From the NCBI RefSeq assembly GCF_013204845.1, contig NZ_JABMKY010000016.1:62001-126000 (forward strand): DNA of 64,000 bases. Reading direction: 5' to 3'. Both the position numbers and the translations under genes were made by a program. Source of the stretch: Paenibacillus qinlingensis. Lineage in GTDB: Bacteria > Bacillota > Bacilli > Paenibacillales > NBRC-103111. Numbering within the stretch: position 1 is the first letter of the stretch; each line of letters begins with the position of its first letter. Of this stretch, positions 8,646 to 18,236 are shown in pieces. The notes under the pieces were generated by a model that did not search any database, had not been told where the DNA came from, and saw only the letters and a list, made by a program, of their open reading frames with translations.

Positions 8646-10132
8646 GTACCTCTTCGACAGTTCTAGCCTTCGATTTGGGAGCAAGCAGCGGCAGAGCGAT
8701 CGTCGGACGTCTTGATTCTGAAGCGGGCCGGATCACGATCGAGGAAATTCACCGCTTCTCCAATGATCCAGTGCAGGTGGGCAACCACCTTCACTGGGAC
8801 ATTTTGCGGTTGCTTCATGAGCTGAAGCAGGGCATTTTACAAACAAAGCATCATGGTTACACGAACATTGAGAGCTTGGCCATTGATTCATGGGCGGTTG
8901 ATTTTGGATTGCTTGCTAAGAATGGCGAGCTATTGGGGAATCCTTACCATTATCGGGATCACCACACGGACGGCATCATGGATAAGGTGATCAGCGAAGT
9001 AGGCCGTGAAAAACTGTATGCGCTAACAGGGCTGCAGTTTTTGCAATTCAATTCCATTTTCCAACTGTATGCACTCCAGCAAAACAATCCGGAATTACTT
9101 GACCGCGCGGCGACGTTTCTTATGATTCCAGACCTGCTTCGCTATTTCCTGACAGGTGAAAAGCACAGCGAATTCACGAACACGACGACGACGCAGTTGT
9201 TTAATGCAACGAGCTTCACGTGGGACACCGAACTAATTGATCAGTTAGGCCTACCGGCTCAAATCTTCTTACCGCCTGTCACGTCGGGATCGCGTGTTGG
9301 ATCACTAAGTCCTGCTGTTTGCGAGGAACTGGATGTTCCTTCCATTCCTGTGATCGCCGTTGGCGAACATGATACAGCGTCAGCTGTGGTTGCCGTTCCA
9401 GCACTTGATGACGACTTCGCTTTCTTAAGCTGTGGAACATGGTCGTTGCTGGGCACTGAAACGGAAAAGCCTGTGCTCACGGAACAAGCCTTAGCGTGGA
9501 ATTTCACGAATGAAGGCGGCGTGTACGGAACGAATCGCTTATTGAAGAACATCATGGGGCTATGGCTGATTCAAGAATGTAAGCGGACGTGGGAAAAAGA
9601 AGGCAAAACAGCCAGCTTCGCTGAGCTTGTTAAGCAAGCGGAAGACGTAAAACCTTTCCAATTCTTCATCGATCCGGATGATGATATGTTCCTTAACCCT
9701 GCTCATATGCCAAAACAAATTCAGCAGTATTGTCGTGACACCAAACAGACTGTGCCTCAGACCGATGGAGAAATCGTGCGCTGCATCCTGGAAAGCTTAG
9801 CGCTCAAATATCGCTTTATCTTAGAGCGTACCGAGCAGCTTTCAGACAAGACATACCGCGGCCTTCATATCGTTGGCGGAGGCATTCAGAATGAGCTGCT
9901 TTGTCAGTTCACTGCGAGCGCTACGGGGCGTGAAGTGTGGGCGGGACCGGTAGAGGGTAGTGCCTTAGGAAACCTTGTAGTACAATGGATAGCACTAGGG
10001 TACATCGCCAATTTGCGCGAAGCCAGGAAACTGATTCGGAATTCGTTCCCAGTCAAGACGTATCATCCTCAGGATGAGGCGGGTTGGCAGGCAGCTTATG
10101 CAAGTTTTTGTCAACATATTTTGATTGTATAG
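8642..10132 (+). CDS. rhaB: rhamnulokinase
   Basis: This 496-residue FGGY-family carbohydrate kinase starts at a GTG that overlaps the rhaI stop (GTGA). The N-terminus LAFDLGASSGRA is the phosphate-1 ATP motif of rhamnulokinases, and the motifs DSWAVDFGLL near residue 82 and LSCGTWSLLG near 262 are characteristic. GLHIVGGGIQN near residue 410 is the adenosine motif. It phosphorylates L-rhamnulose to L-rhamnulose-1-phosphate, the substrate of rhaEW. Together rhaI, rhaB and rhaEW give the complete intracellular pathway. No dedicated rhamnose permease is next to them, so the ABC system downstream or another locus must supply the sugar. Confidence 0.94.
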   Translation: MSTSSTVLAFDLGASSGRAIVGRLDSEAGRITIEEIHRFSNDPVQVGNHLHWDILRLLHELKQGILQTKHHGYTNIESLAIDSWAVDFGLLAKNGELLGNPYHYRDHHTDGIMDKVISEVGREKLYALTGLQFLQFNSIFQLYALQQNNPELLDRAATFLMIPDLLRYFLTGEKHSEFTNTTTTQLFNATSFTWDTELIDQLGLPAQIFLPPVTSGSRVGSLSPAVCEELDVPSIPVIAVGEHDTASAVVAVPALDDDFAFLSCGTWSLLGTETEKPVLTEQALAWNFTNEGGVYGTNRLLKNIMGLWLIQECKRTWEKEGKTASFAELVKQAEDVKPFQFFIDPDDDMFLNPAHMPKQIQQYCRDTKQTVPQTDGEIVRCILESLALKYRFILERTEQLSDKTYRGLHIVGGGIQNELLCQFTASATGREVWAGPVEGSALGNLVVQWIALGYIANLREARKLIRNSFPVKTYHPQDEAGWQAAYASFCQHILIV

Positions 10133-10135
10133 GTT

Positions 10136-10153
10136 TTACATTATACAATGTAA
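10136..10153. promoter_or_regulatory. 7-bp dyad between rhaB and the DeoR-type regulator
   Basis: TTACATT and AATGTAA are separated by four bases, immediately after the rhaB stop and about 90 bases before the regulator gene. It has no T tract, so it is not an obvious terminator. It may be an operator or the leftover of one. Nothing else is evident in 10154-10244 except the ribosome binding site. Confidence 0.3.
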
Positions 10154-10244
10154 TATGTCTAGATAAACGCGCGGATCCTTATAGGCATGCCGTAGTCGTT
10201 TATTGCGAGTGGCCTCCCGATCGACGGTGAAATGAGGGGTAACG

Positions 10245-11006
10245 ATGCTGGTAGCAGAAAGATGGCAGAGAATCGTTCAATTGGTTAATGAAAGAGGAAG
10301 CATTCGCGTAACCGAGTTGAGTGAACTGTGCCAAGTAACAGAAGAAACAATTCGACGTGACTTGGATCGCTTAGAAGCTGAAGGCAAGCTCATGCGCAGC
10401 CATGGCGGTGCGGTGAGCGTGAAGGAAGCGCAGACCGAAGTTCCTTTCATGGAGCGGGAGACAGCTCACGCGGATTTCAAGAATAGCATTGCGAAGGAAG
10501 CTATCTCACATATTCAAGAGGGGGACCGTATCATACTTGATGCGAGTACGACAGCTTGGTATATGGCGAAAATGATTCCCGACATGGCGATTACCATCAT
10601 CACCAATTCGATGAAGGTCGCACTTGAGGTAAGCGGCAAAGAGAAAATTCAAGTCATCTCCACCGGCGGCTTACTCTCTCCGAAGTCTTTATCTTATGTA
10701 GGTCCATTATCGGAGAGATCCTTGGATATGTACCATGCGCACAAGCTGTTCCTTTCCTGCAAAGGGGTTCACGTACAGCGCGGCATCAGCGAATCAAATG
10801 AGCTGCAAGCCTTGATTAAGCGCAAAATGATCAGCATCGCAGACGAAACCTATCTGCTGGCTGACCATAGTAAATTCGGTACGCAAGCCTTAACACAAGT
10901 TGCAGATTGGTCAGAAATTCAACATGTGATTACGGATCGCATGACGGATAAGGATGCTCTTGCGCGTATTCGCGAAAAAGGCGTGCAAGTCCGCCAATTG
11001 GATTAG
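10245..11006 (+). CDS. DeoR/GlpR-family regulator of the rhamnose operon
   Basis: The 253-residue protein has the DeoR layout. An N-terminal winged helix contains VTEETIRRDLDRLEAEGKL, followed by RSHGGAV, and a sugar-phosphate sensor domain spans about residues 75-253, with DASTTAWYMA, ITNS and GGLLSP. Family members usually bind a phosphorylated sugar that relieves repression. Its position directly behind rhaEW-rhaI-rhaB, and the use of a DeoR-type repressor (RhaR/YulB) for the equivalent B. subtilis operon, make rhamnose control the best guess. A 112-base gap separates it from rhaB, so it may also have its own promoter. It ends before a strong terminator. Confidence 0.85.
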   Translation: MLVAERWQRIVQLVNERGSIRVTELSELCQVTEETIRRDLDRLEAEGKLMRSHGGAVSVKEAQTEVPFMERETAHADFKNSIAKEAISHIQEGDRIILDASTTAWYMAKMIPDMAITIITNSMKVALEVSGKEKIQVISTGGLLSPKSLSYVGPLSERSLDMYHAHKLFLSCKGVHVQRGISESNELQALIKRKMISIADETYLLADHSKFGTQALTQVADWSEIQHVITDRMTDKDALARIREKGVQVRQLD

Positions 11007-11077
11007 TGCATCTACGATCCCTTTGGATGCTCGTCATAATCCATGGGATAGTATGAATTAAATAGTTCAAGCATAAT

Positions 11078-11123
11078 AAAGGCTATCCTGAAGTAGGAAA
11101 ATATACTTCAGGTAGCCTTTTTC
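11078..11123. terminator. rho-independent terminator
   Basis: The arms AAAGGCTA-CCTGAAGTA and TACTTCAGG-TAGCCTTT, with a one-base bulge, surround an 8-base loop and are followed by TTTTT. The hairpin lies between the convergent regulator and sensor-kinase genes. Its sequence resembles the hairpins at 25231 and 35211. Confidence 0.85.
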
Positions 11124-11132
11124 TGGTTTGAA

Positions 11133-14048
11133 TCACGATTCAATTGACAGTGATTTCGTAAAACTATCATCTTCAGAAAGCATAGGCAAGTGGAGGCGCA
11201 CAAGTGTTCCTTCTCCTAGTTTGCTGTCAATATCCCAAGTAAAGCTATCGTTGAAATATAAATGCAGTCGCTGGAACACATTAATTAATCCGATACCGGA
11301 TTGGCTGGTCTCCCGTGAATCCTCTTCAATCAAGCGCAAACGCTGTAATTGTTCCTCCGTCATCCCTGTGCCATTATCGAGGATCTCGATATGAATATGG
11401 GTTCCATCGATATAGGCTTTAATCATTAGAAGGCCGTCAGCTTCCATTGTATCCAAACCATGAATGATCGCATTTTCTACAATGGGCTGTAAGATCAATT
11501 TAACCGTCAGGAAGTGTTGTAACTCTGTGGAGACTTCCCAAATCACAATGAAACGATTTTTTGCTCTAATTTTTTGAATCCGCAAATACTGTTCCAGGTG
11601 GTCCAACTCTTCTGACATGCGAACTAAGCCACTTTTTTTACTAATGCTTCCTCGGAAAAATTGCCCCAAGGCAGTTGTCATTTCAACAATTTCGTTGGCT
11701 CCCTGACGAAAGGCCATCCATTTAATCGACTCCAGCGTGTTGTATAAAAAGTGGGGATTAATTTGCTGCTGCAAGGCATGGAGCTGGGCTTCTTTCTCCA
11801 AGAACATAAGCTCTTTCTCGCGAAGTTTCGATTGATAATTTTCGGTAATTAACTCATTCAAACGCTTGATCATATTGTTAAAATGGCGGGCAAGACTGGC
11901 AATTTCGTCTCGGCCCTTGTGATTCATTCGGGCTTCAAAGTTGCCCTCATTCACTTCATGCATCAAGTCTTGCAGCTTCCGCAGTGGTTTGCTTATTAAA
12001 CTTGAGATTAATGTTGCGATAATCATAATCAGAATGCCAAATAAAGCGAAGAAAGCTGCACTGTACCAGACTAGGGTAAGTACCTTTTTTTTCAATTCGT
12101 CGGAAGGGACGATTCCTACCATTTTTACACCAAAGTACGAGGCAGTGTCGTAGAAGACCATATACCTTTTGTTGCTCGCTTGTTTGAAATCGGAACCGCT
12201 CATCTGCTGCATCATCTCAGTTACGAGGGGGTCTTCCTTCGAAAGCACATGTGAGGTGAGCTCGTCATTGTCATGGGATAGAATGGTGCCGTTCGCATCC
12301 ATGAGGAAGAAATAACCAGAATCTCCGATGCGAATCGTTCGGAAAATATTGCTCAGCATATCCTGTTCCACATTGACAATCAAATACCCGAGTTGAGATC
12401 CTAGATTGGATTCGCTGGAACTGCTAATTTTTCTGGCAAAGGTGAGTACCGGTGTCATATACAAATTGCGATAGGTACCGATGAGCAGCAACTCACCTGA
12501 GCTATGATCCAACTTCTCAAAGACACGCGGATCGGTCTTCGATATCGGCACGGTACCTGCATACATGCCTGTATAGATTCGCTCACGGGTTTGATTATAG
12601 AGTTCCATGGATAGAAACTCCCTTTTCCGCTGTTTCATGTTACCGAATTGAAGCTCGAGCATCATGTTATCAGTTGGCAGTAACGAAGTCGTTTCTGATT
12701 TTCGCATCGTTTGTTGGACTTCAGGGTGATAGATTAGCTGTTGCGTTAATCTGTCGTAATTTTTCAAACTATAATTAATATTTCGTTTGACTTGTTGAAT
12801 TGTGCTTTCCGTAAGCTGCATCACTTTATTTTGATAGTTGTCATAGTGAACGTAAGTCAGTAACAGGACAAACAGCAGGTTGGGCACAAAGGTTGTTAGG
12901 ACAAAATAAGCAATTAGCTTTGAACGCACACGATAATTAGGAAAAATGATTCTTGGTTCAAGGGGGGCACGTTCATTCATTGCAGCGAATCCAGCGGATA
13001 ATCCTTGTGTTAATTCAAACAACGGCTTGGATAGTGTCCCGGCGAACCAGAATGACAAGATCATGACAAATACAAGCGATCCCAAACCGAAAAAGAATAG
13101 GAAAGAGTGCGTTCCGCCCTTGCTTGTTAAGATCGATGCGATAGGGAATTCACTCATGAGTTCAAACGGATAGGAGGGCAGCTGAAAGTGAGTAACCAGC
13201 ACTTTACTACCGTTTTTATGAATGATTTTGTAAGAAGTATCATCCGATTGCTGGGAAGAAGAGTAGTGTTCCTCGTCCAAGCTGAAAGGCTTGTTGCTCC
13301 AAATAGGCAAGTGTTGATTGGTCAGCAATTGCAGTGTCTCATCAACATCAGAACTATAAAATATTTCCTTCGCAAACTCAGGAATATTAAACGTCACCAC
13401 CATCGTGCCGATCGTTTCATTTTCCAGCCGGATGGGGCGGTAGTAAGCAATTTTTTGATGAAGCATGAGAGCTAACGTTTGTTCGTCCTTATCATTGCTG
13501 AGCGGTGGACCCACGGGTTTATAGTAGAAGGGAACACCTTCTTGCTGTTTATAGAGATAAGCTGCACTATCATTCAGCCAATGTGTAAAGTTAAAATCGG
13601 TTCCCGCATATTTGCCGCCATTATCATATTCATACAGATAGACTAGGTTGTTTTTGCCCAAAATCATAATTTTGTCGATATAATCATGATAAAGTAATGT
13701 ATCATTAATTTCGCTTGTTAATCGTTGAACCCGCTGTCCGATTTGGATGAAATCGTTTTGCTGGAACGGCTCCTTGACGGCTGTTTGTACCAATGCTGTG
13801 TTTACCAACTTGTTCGTATTGGCATCCAAATCGGCAAAGAGAGATTTGAAGTAATTGGCTGTTTGCTTAAATTCATTGACTTGGTATTCCGCTTTTTCTT
13901 GCACGATAAGTCGGCTCACGAACGCTTCAGACAACCAATAAAAGGTAGTGGCAAGCGTTAGTGTGAGCAGCATCGAGCAGAACATCAGCTTCTTACGAAT
14001 CGAATGATTATAGAGAAAGCTTGTGAGAAACAGCTTCAAACGTTCCAT
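11133..14048 (-). CDS. YesM-type sensor histidine kinase with a duplicated sensor region
   Basis: At 971 residues this kinase is much longer than the usual 570-620 for YesM-type proteins. I see four membrane segments: about 21-40, 312-334, 375-397 and 654-682. The first pair encloses an extracytoplasmic domain and is followed by a short HAMP-like stretch (GTLSKPLFEL); the second pair encloses another, Cache-like, domain. A HAMP linker (SKPLRKLQDLMHEV) then leads to the His_kinase domain with phospho-acceptor His near 764 (QQINPHFLYN), N-box PIVENAIIHG near 856, G1 DNGTGM near 890 and GIGLINV near 918. It is 14 bases downstream of the response regulator gene, so both are cotranscribed. It probably senses an extracellular sugar. 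Confidence 0.9.
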   Translation of the reverse strand: MERLKLFLTSFLYNHSIRKKLMFCSMLLTLTLATTFYWLSEAFVSRLIVQEKAEYQVNEFKQTANYFKSLFADLDANTNKLVNTALVQTAVKEPFQQNDFIQIGQRVQRLTSEINDTLLYHDYIDKIMILGKNNLVYLYEYDNGGKYAGTDFNFTHWLNDSAAYLYKQQEGVPFYYKPVGPPLSNDKDEQTLALMLHQKIAYYRPIRLENETIGTMVVTFNIPEFAKEIFYSSDVDETLQLLTNQHLPIWSNKPFSLDEEHYSSSQQSDDTSYKIIHKNGSKVLVTHFQLPSYPFELMSEFPIASILTSKGGTHSFLFFFGLGSLVFVMILSFWFAGTLSKPLFELTQGLSAGFAAMNERAPLEPRIIFPNYRVRSKLIAYFVLTTFVPNLLFVLLLTYVHYDNYQNKVMQLTESTIQQVKRNINYSLKNYDRLTQQLIYHPEVQQTMRKSETTSLLPTDNMMLELQFGNMKQRKREFLSMELYNQTRERIYTGMYAGTVPISKTDPRVFEKLDHSSGELLLIGTYRNLYMTPVLTFARKISSSSESNLGSQLGYLIVNVEQDMLSNIFRTIRIGDSGYFFLMDANGTILSHDNDELTSHVLSKEDPLVTEMMQQMSGSDFKQASNKRYMVFYDTASYFGVKMVGIVPSDELKKKVLTLVWYSAAFFALFGILIMIIATLISSLISKPLRKLQDLMHEVNEGNFEARMNHKGRDEIASLARHFNNMIKRLNELITENYQSKLREKELMFLEKEAQLHALQQQINPHFLYNTLESIKWMAFRQGANEIVEMTTALGQFFRGSISKKSGLVRMSEELDHLEQYLRIQKIRAKNRFIVIWEVSTELQHFLTVKLILQPIVENAIIHGLDTMEADGLLMIKAYIDGTHIHIEILDNGTGMTEEQLQRLRLIEEDSRETSQSGIGLINVFQRLHLYFNDSFTWDIDSKLGEGTLVRLHLPMLSEDDSFTKSLSIES

Positions 14049-14061
14049 GTAGACACCGCTT

Positions 14062-15702
14062 TCAATATGTGATGAAGGATTGACGGTACTCTAGCGGCGT
14101 TAGTTTCGTGTGACTTTTGAACGTCGTAGCGAAATATTTACGGTCTTGATAGCCGACTAATTCACCAATTTCATATACTTTGAGATCGATGCGGCGCAGC
14201 AATTCTTTGGCTTTTTCCATTCGGCAATTTTTTAAATAATCGATAAAATTAATGCCTGTTTCTTTTTTAAATTGAATGCTGAAATAGCTGGGATTGAGGT
14301 AAACGAGCTCAGCCATCTGATTTAAGGTGATTTTTTCGCTGCTGTGCTCTTCGATATATTTTTTTACTTGCTGGACTGCCGAATGCGAAGTCGTTTGTAC
14401 GTCGTCATTTAATTGTTTGATGTGCAGTGTAATGTCTGAAATTAAGCGATCCAATGCGAGTTTCAATTGAGACAAAGTTTGGAATTGTTCTACATATTCG
14501 GTGAAAGGCATGTGAAGACTTGCCATTGCTTCAAAGGAAGCACCATGCAGATCCAATCTTCGTTCTAGCATCGTGAAGAGCGGCGTCAAGTATTTCAGGA
14601 CGAGGGGGAGCTCCGCGCGTTCAGAGTCTAGTCCACAGCTGTCCCAAAATTGTTGAAAATGCAGCGTGCTGTTATCTCGATTACCCTCCAGCACCGCATC
14701 GAGAAATTTGGTTTCATACGGATAGGGATAGGCATATTCTTTGCGTTCCACTTGAAGCCCGTCGGCAGGATCCCATTGAAACAATCCGCTGCGTTCCCGG
14801 AAAATGTTGCGTTCCATGATACTTCTCGCTTGCTTATAGGAATCTGGGAACGATAGTAAACTTGGATAGACTTCACCTAGACCTATGATGGATCGGCAAC
14901 CTATTTCTTGTTCGATGGATACGATGATTTGCTCAAATAGCAAGGAAAGTGATTTGCGTGCCGGAACAGTTGTCGCATTCAGGTTCAAGAAGACGGCTAG
15001 TTCACCAGCTTTCTTCTTAAGCGTATAGCTATGACATTGACCTGCATCGAGATGACGCTCAATAATGGTGATAGCCTTCATCAACTTACTCACATCAGGT
15101 AGACTACCGTCAGGAGGCTCGTTCAATTCGAGCTTCACAGCTGCGCAACAATTATAGGTCGCGTTCATTTCAATTTCCAATAAGCTCATTTTTTCTTTGA
15201 CCTCATGATATTCAGGTAAGAGATCTTCGAGTAATGACTGGAAAAAGTGATCTCTGGCAGCAGGAAGGCTATTCGCCAACTGGTTCTCGTAGGATAGCAA
15301 TTTTTGCGATGATTGCCGTTCGGTATCCAAAAGAAGCTTTAACTTCATCATACTTTCACTCAGATGCTTCAAGTCCACGGGCTTCAACAAATATTCGGAT
15401 ACACCTGCTTGAAGGGCGTCACGGGCGTACGTAAATTCTTTATATCCGGATAAAATAACAATTTTGACATGAGGATAATGCACAGAAATGGCCCTACTGA
15501 GTTCGATACCATCCATAATGGGCATCTTGATATCTGTAAGGACGATATCCACATCATTTCGCTGCAACAGGTCAAGTGCTTGCTTACCGTTAGCAGCTAG
15601 GCCAACTACCTGAAATTGAAAGCGTTCCCAATAAAAGGAGTTTAAACCTTCCCGAATCTCGAATTCATCGTCAACAATCATCATTTTATAGGTATCGTTC
15701 AT
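14062..15702 (-). CDS. YesN-type response regulator, REC plus AraC DNA-binding domain
   Basis: About 546 residues. The N-terminal receiver domain has MIVDDEFEIREGL, the phospho-acceptor Asp in VLTDIKMPIMDG near residue 53 and the LKPVD Lys. A long middle region without clear motifs follows, and two AraC helix-turn-helix motifs close the protein (NPSYFSIQFKKETG and VGYQDRKYFATTFK). I chose the ATG at 15702, with AAAGGAG eight bases upstream, over the ATG at 15747. With the sensor kinase it forms a two-component system of the kind that in Bacilli activates adjacent carbohydrate ABC transporter and glycosidase genes; the divergent ABC operon at 15907 is the obvious target. Confidence 0.92.
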   Translation of the reverse strand: MNDTYKMMIVDDEFEIREGLNSFYWERFQFQVVGLAANGKQALDLLQRNDVDIVLTDIKMPIMDGIELSRAISVHYPHVKIVILSGYKEFTYARDALQAGVSEYLLKPVDLKHLSESMMKLKLLLDTERQSSQKLLSYENQLANSLPAARDHFFQSLLEDLLPEYHEVKEKMSLLEIEMNATYNCCAAVKLELNEPPDGSLPDVSKLMKAITIIERHLDAGQCHSYTLKKKAGELAVFLNLNATTVPARKSLSLLFEQIIVSIEQEIGCRSIIGLGEVYPSLLSFPDSYKQARSIMERNIFRERSGLFQWDPADGLQVERKEYAYPYPYETKFLDAVLEGNRDNSTLHFQQFWDSCGLDSERAELPLVLKYLTPLFTMLERRLDLHGASFEAMASLHMPFTEYVEQFQTLSQLKLALDRLISDITLHIKQLNDDVQTTSHSAVQQVKKYIEEHSSEKITLNQMAELVYLNPSYFSIQFKKETGINFIDYLKNCRMEKAKELLRRIDLKVYEIGELVGYQDRKYFATTFKSHTKLTPLEYRQSFITY

Positions 15703-15906
15703 CGGACTCACTCCTTTGACTCTATAATAATCACGCATTCTTTTCATGTAAAGGAACTTCTAAGAACTTTCGACCGAAATCGGCAACAGTCAAAAAGATC
15801 AAACCTAATCCAAAAACCATCCCCTATTTTTTTGGCTGTATTCCCCCTAGAATGAAACTCGTAGCAACACAATACATGTGGCACACACAAAAATGGAGGC
15901 GCTTTT

Positions 15907-17283
15907 ATGCAGGGGTTCAAGAGAAGTTGGGCATTAATAAGTTTGTCATCGGTCGTCGGGTTAAGCCTTTTGAGCGGATGTGGCAGCGCTACCACAACGA
16001 AGAAAGAAACAGGAGCGGTAGCTTCTGCAAGCACTGCGCCGAAAAAGGCTGATCCCGTAACATTGTCCATGTTCATTACTTCAGCGGGTCAGAAGGAGTG
16101 GGAAGATGGCCAGCCCAACGATAAATTAAGGAAACAATGGGAAACCAAAACGGGGAACAAGCTTGAGCTTAATATTTTGCCAGGAACGCTAGATGAAGCC
16201 ATGAAGAAAATCGACATCGCCATGCTCTCCGGTGACAAGACAGATATCATCAACCTTTCGAATCCCATCGATCAGAACAAGTATGCGTCCAGAGACTTCT
16301 TGTATCCAATGAAAGATTTGGCGAAGCAAGCTAACTATGATATTGACAAAATTTATGGGGATTCGCTCACAAAATACAAAGATGAAGTCTACTATATACC
16401 GTACAACTTGTCGATGTGGGCAGTCTTTTATAACAAAAAGCTATTTGATGAAGCAGGTGTTCCATACCCGACAGGAAAATGGACGTGGAGCCAATACATT
16501 GAGACGGCTAAAAAATTAACGAAACCGGATAAAGGCATCCAAGGCTCGTACATGCTTACGTTTGATAACTACCTGTACATGCAGGCTAGACAAAAAGATG
16601 TGCCAGGTTATAAAGCAGACGGAACTTCTAATTATGATGATCCAGCATATAAAGATGCGCTTAAATGGTACAACGATTTGAGTGCTGTTCATAAAATTCA
16701 GCCGTCATGGATTGAGTTTAAGACGAAGAAACTGTCTAACCTCGGATTCTTGGAAGGCAAATATGCGATGCAATTCATCGGAACATGGTACTTGGGTTCC
16801 TTAAACAATTTCGAGAAATATCCACGTGACTGGAAATGGGGCGTTGTTCAACCTCCGACACCTGATGATGGCAAAGGCAATAACAATATCGGGGTTACCG
16901 CAGCTCTCGGGATTAATAAGAAATCCGCTCACCCTAAGGAATCGTTTGATTTCCTAACCTACTTTGCAGAGAATAGCTACAAAGAAAGAGGCGAATTCCC
17001 TGCTCAGAAGAATTTGAGCAAGGATGACATGAATGCGGTACTGAAAAATATTGCAGATAAATCGCAAGGCAGTGTTTCAGCAGATGATCTTCGTAAAGCG
17101 TTGCTTGATAATGGACTAGGCTTCACGCAAGAGAAATTGCTAGGTAGTGCGATGAGTGAGTATAGCAATATTATTATGCAAGAATCCGAGTTGTACTTTG
17201 CTGGACAGAAAACAGTGGATGAAGCTGTTAAATCCATTAAAACAAGAGAAGACCAAGCGATTCAAGCGGCAAGCAAACAATAA
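15907..17283 (+). CDS. sugar ABC transporter substrate-binding lipoprotein
   Basis: The 458-residue family 1 extracellular solute-binding protein has a signal peptide ending in the lipobox LLSGC, so Cys25 is probably lipidated and the protein anchored outside the membrane. A Ser/Thr/Ala linker follows. FYNKKLFDEAGVPYPTGKWTW near residue 180 is the typical hinge segment of oligosaccharide-binding proteins. TGGAGGC lies before the ATG. It heads an operon with two permeases but no ATPase gene, the usual arrangement for CUT1 transporters sharing an MsmX-like ATPase encoded elsewhere. The divergent two-component system suggests inducible expression. The ligand is probably a pectin-derived oligosaccharide, judged from the neighbours only. 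Confidence 0.92.
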   Translation: MQGFKRSWALISLSSVVGLSLLSGCGSATTTKKETGAVASASTAPKKADPVTLSMFITSAGQKEWEDGQPNDKLRKQWETKTGNKLELNILPGTLDEAMKKIDIAMLSGDKTDIINLSNPIDQNKYASRDFLYPMKDLAKQANYDIDKIYGDSLTKYKDEVYYIPYNLSMWAVFYNKKLFDEAGVPYPTGKWTWSQYIETAKKLTKPDKGIQGSYMLTFDNYLYMQARQKDVPGYKADGTSNYDDPAYKDALKWYNDLSAVHKIQPSWIEFKTKKLSNLGFLEGKYAMQFIGTWYLGSLNNFEKYPRDWKWGVVQPPTPDDGKGNNNIGVTAALGINKKSAHPKESFDFLTYFAENSYKERGEFPAQKNLSKDDMNAVLKNIADKSQGSVSADDLRKALLDNGLGFTQEKLLGSAMSEYSNIIMQESELYFAGQKTVDEAVKSIKTREDQAIQAASKQ

Positions 17284-17299
17284 ATAAATGAGAAGTAAC

Positions 17300-17330
17300 G
17301 GAGGAGGACATCATGGTGGTGTCCTCCTTC
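17300..17330 (+). promoter_or_regulatory. hairpin enclosing a Shine-Dalgarno and ATG between the binding-protein and permease genes
   Basis: AGGAGGACA at 17302-17310 pairs with TGTCCTCCT at 17320-17328, and flanking bases add a G-U and a G-C pair. The 9-base loop contains the ATG at 17313. The hairpin would occlude the AGGAGG and the first possible permease start. It may also protect the 3' end of the binding-protein mRNA. No T tract follows. Confidence 0.6.
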
Positions 17331-17351
17331 CTAAAAAGAGGAGAATGGAGC

Positions 17352-18236
17352 ATGCTGCGGATTACGAACGAAGAAAAGGTTGCTTTCTGGTTTGTCACGC
17401 CTTTCGTGGCAGGATTTGCGCTTTTTTATTTACTGCCTACTCTGTACGCTTTCGTCATCAGCGTACTAGATTACAACAGCTTTAAAAGCTTGACGGACGT
17501 GCACTTTGCTGGACTTTCTAACTATATCGCGGTCTTGAAGGATCCTATTGCCGTAAGTTCATTTGGAAGAAGTTTCCTATTTATGATTTGTTATGTGCCA
17601 GGCATTATTATTGCAGCTTTGCTGCTCTCTATGTTATTTAATGCGACTTTTCATTTGCGAACATTAGCACGGACGTTGATTATGCTGCCGTATGTAACGA
17701 ACGTAGTGGCAATCGCGATTGTGTTTTCCATTTTGCTTAACCCGTATGATGGCGTTGTGAATAAATTGCTCGTAGCTGTAGGCGTGGAACATCCCCCGCT
17801 TTGGTTGGGCGGTATTCACACCTCGCTGCCAACGATTGCAGGCGTTGAAGTTTGGCATTCACTGGCTTTCCCGACAATCGTGTACCTAGCGGCTCTGCAA
17901 GGAGTACCTAAAGATTTGTACGAATCGGCGGAACTCGATGGAGCTGGGCGGTTCAAGAAGTTTATGAGCGTGACATTGCCGTTAATTTCACCGACGACTT
18001 TCTTCCTGGTGATTACGAACATTATCGGATCATTTCAAAACTATGCGATTTTCCGTAACTTGACCAATGGCGGTCCTGGTACTTCCTCGCGTGTTATTTC
18101 ATTAAATATTTACGAGGAAGCCTTTGCTTACAACAAATATAGCTTTGCTTCCGCTCAAGCGATTCTGTTGTTTGCCATTATATTAGTGATTACGATCATC
18201 CAATGGAGGGGGCAAAAAAAATGGGTACATTATTAA
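17352..18236 (+). CDS. carbohydrate ABC transporter permease, MalF type
   Basis: About 294 residues with six predicted membrane helices. The cytoplasmic EAA loop, ESAELDGAGRFKKFMSVTLPL near residues 195-215, contacts the ATPase. I chose the ATG at 17352 (MLRITNEEKVAF) because GAGGAG lies eight bases upstream and the length fits the family. An in-frame ATG at 17313 would add 13 residues, but its ribosome binding site is inside a 9-bp hairpin. The gene overlaps the next permease start by 16 bases. Together with the partner permease it forms the translocation pore of the CUT1 transporter. Confidence 0.9.
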   Translation: MLRITNEEKVAFWFVTPFVAGFALFYLLPTLYAFVISVLDYNSFKSLTDVHFAGLSNYIAVLKDPIAVSSFGRSFLFMICYVPGIIIAALLLSMLFNATFHLRTLARTLIMLPYVTNVVAIAIVFSILLNPYDGVVNKLLVAVGVEHPPLWLGGIHTSLPTIAGVEVWHSLAFPTIVYLAALQGVPKDLYESAELDGAGRFKKFMSVTLPLISPTTFFLVITNIIGSFQNYAIFRNLTNGGPGTSSRVISLNIYEEAFAYNKYSFASAQAILLFAIILVITIIQWRGQKKWVHY

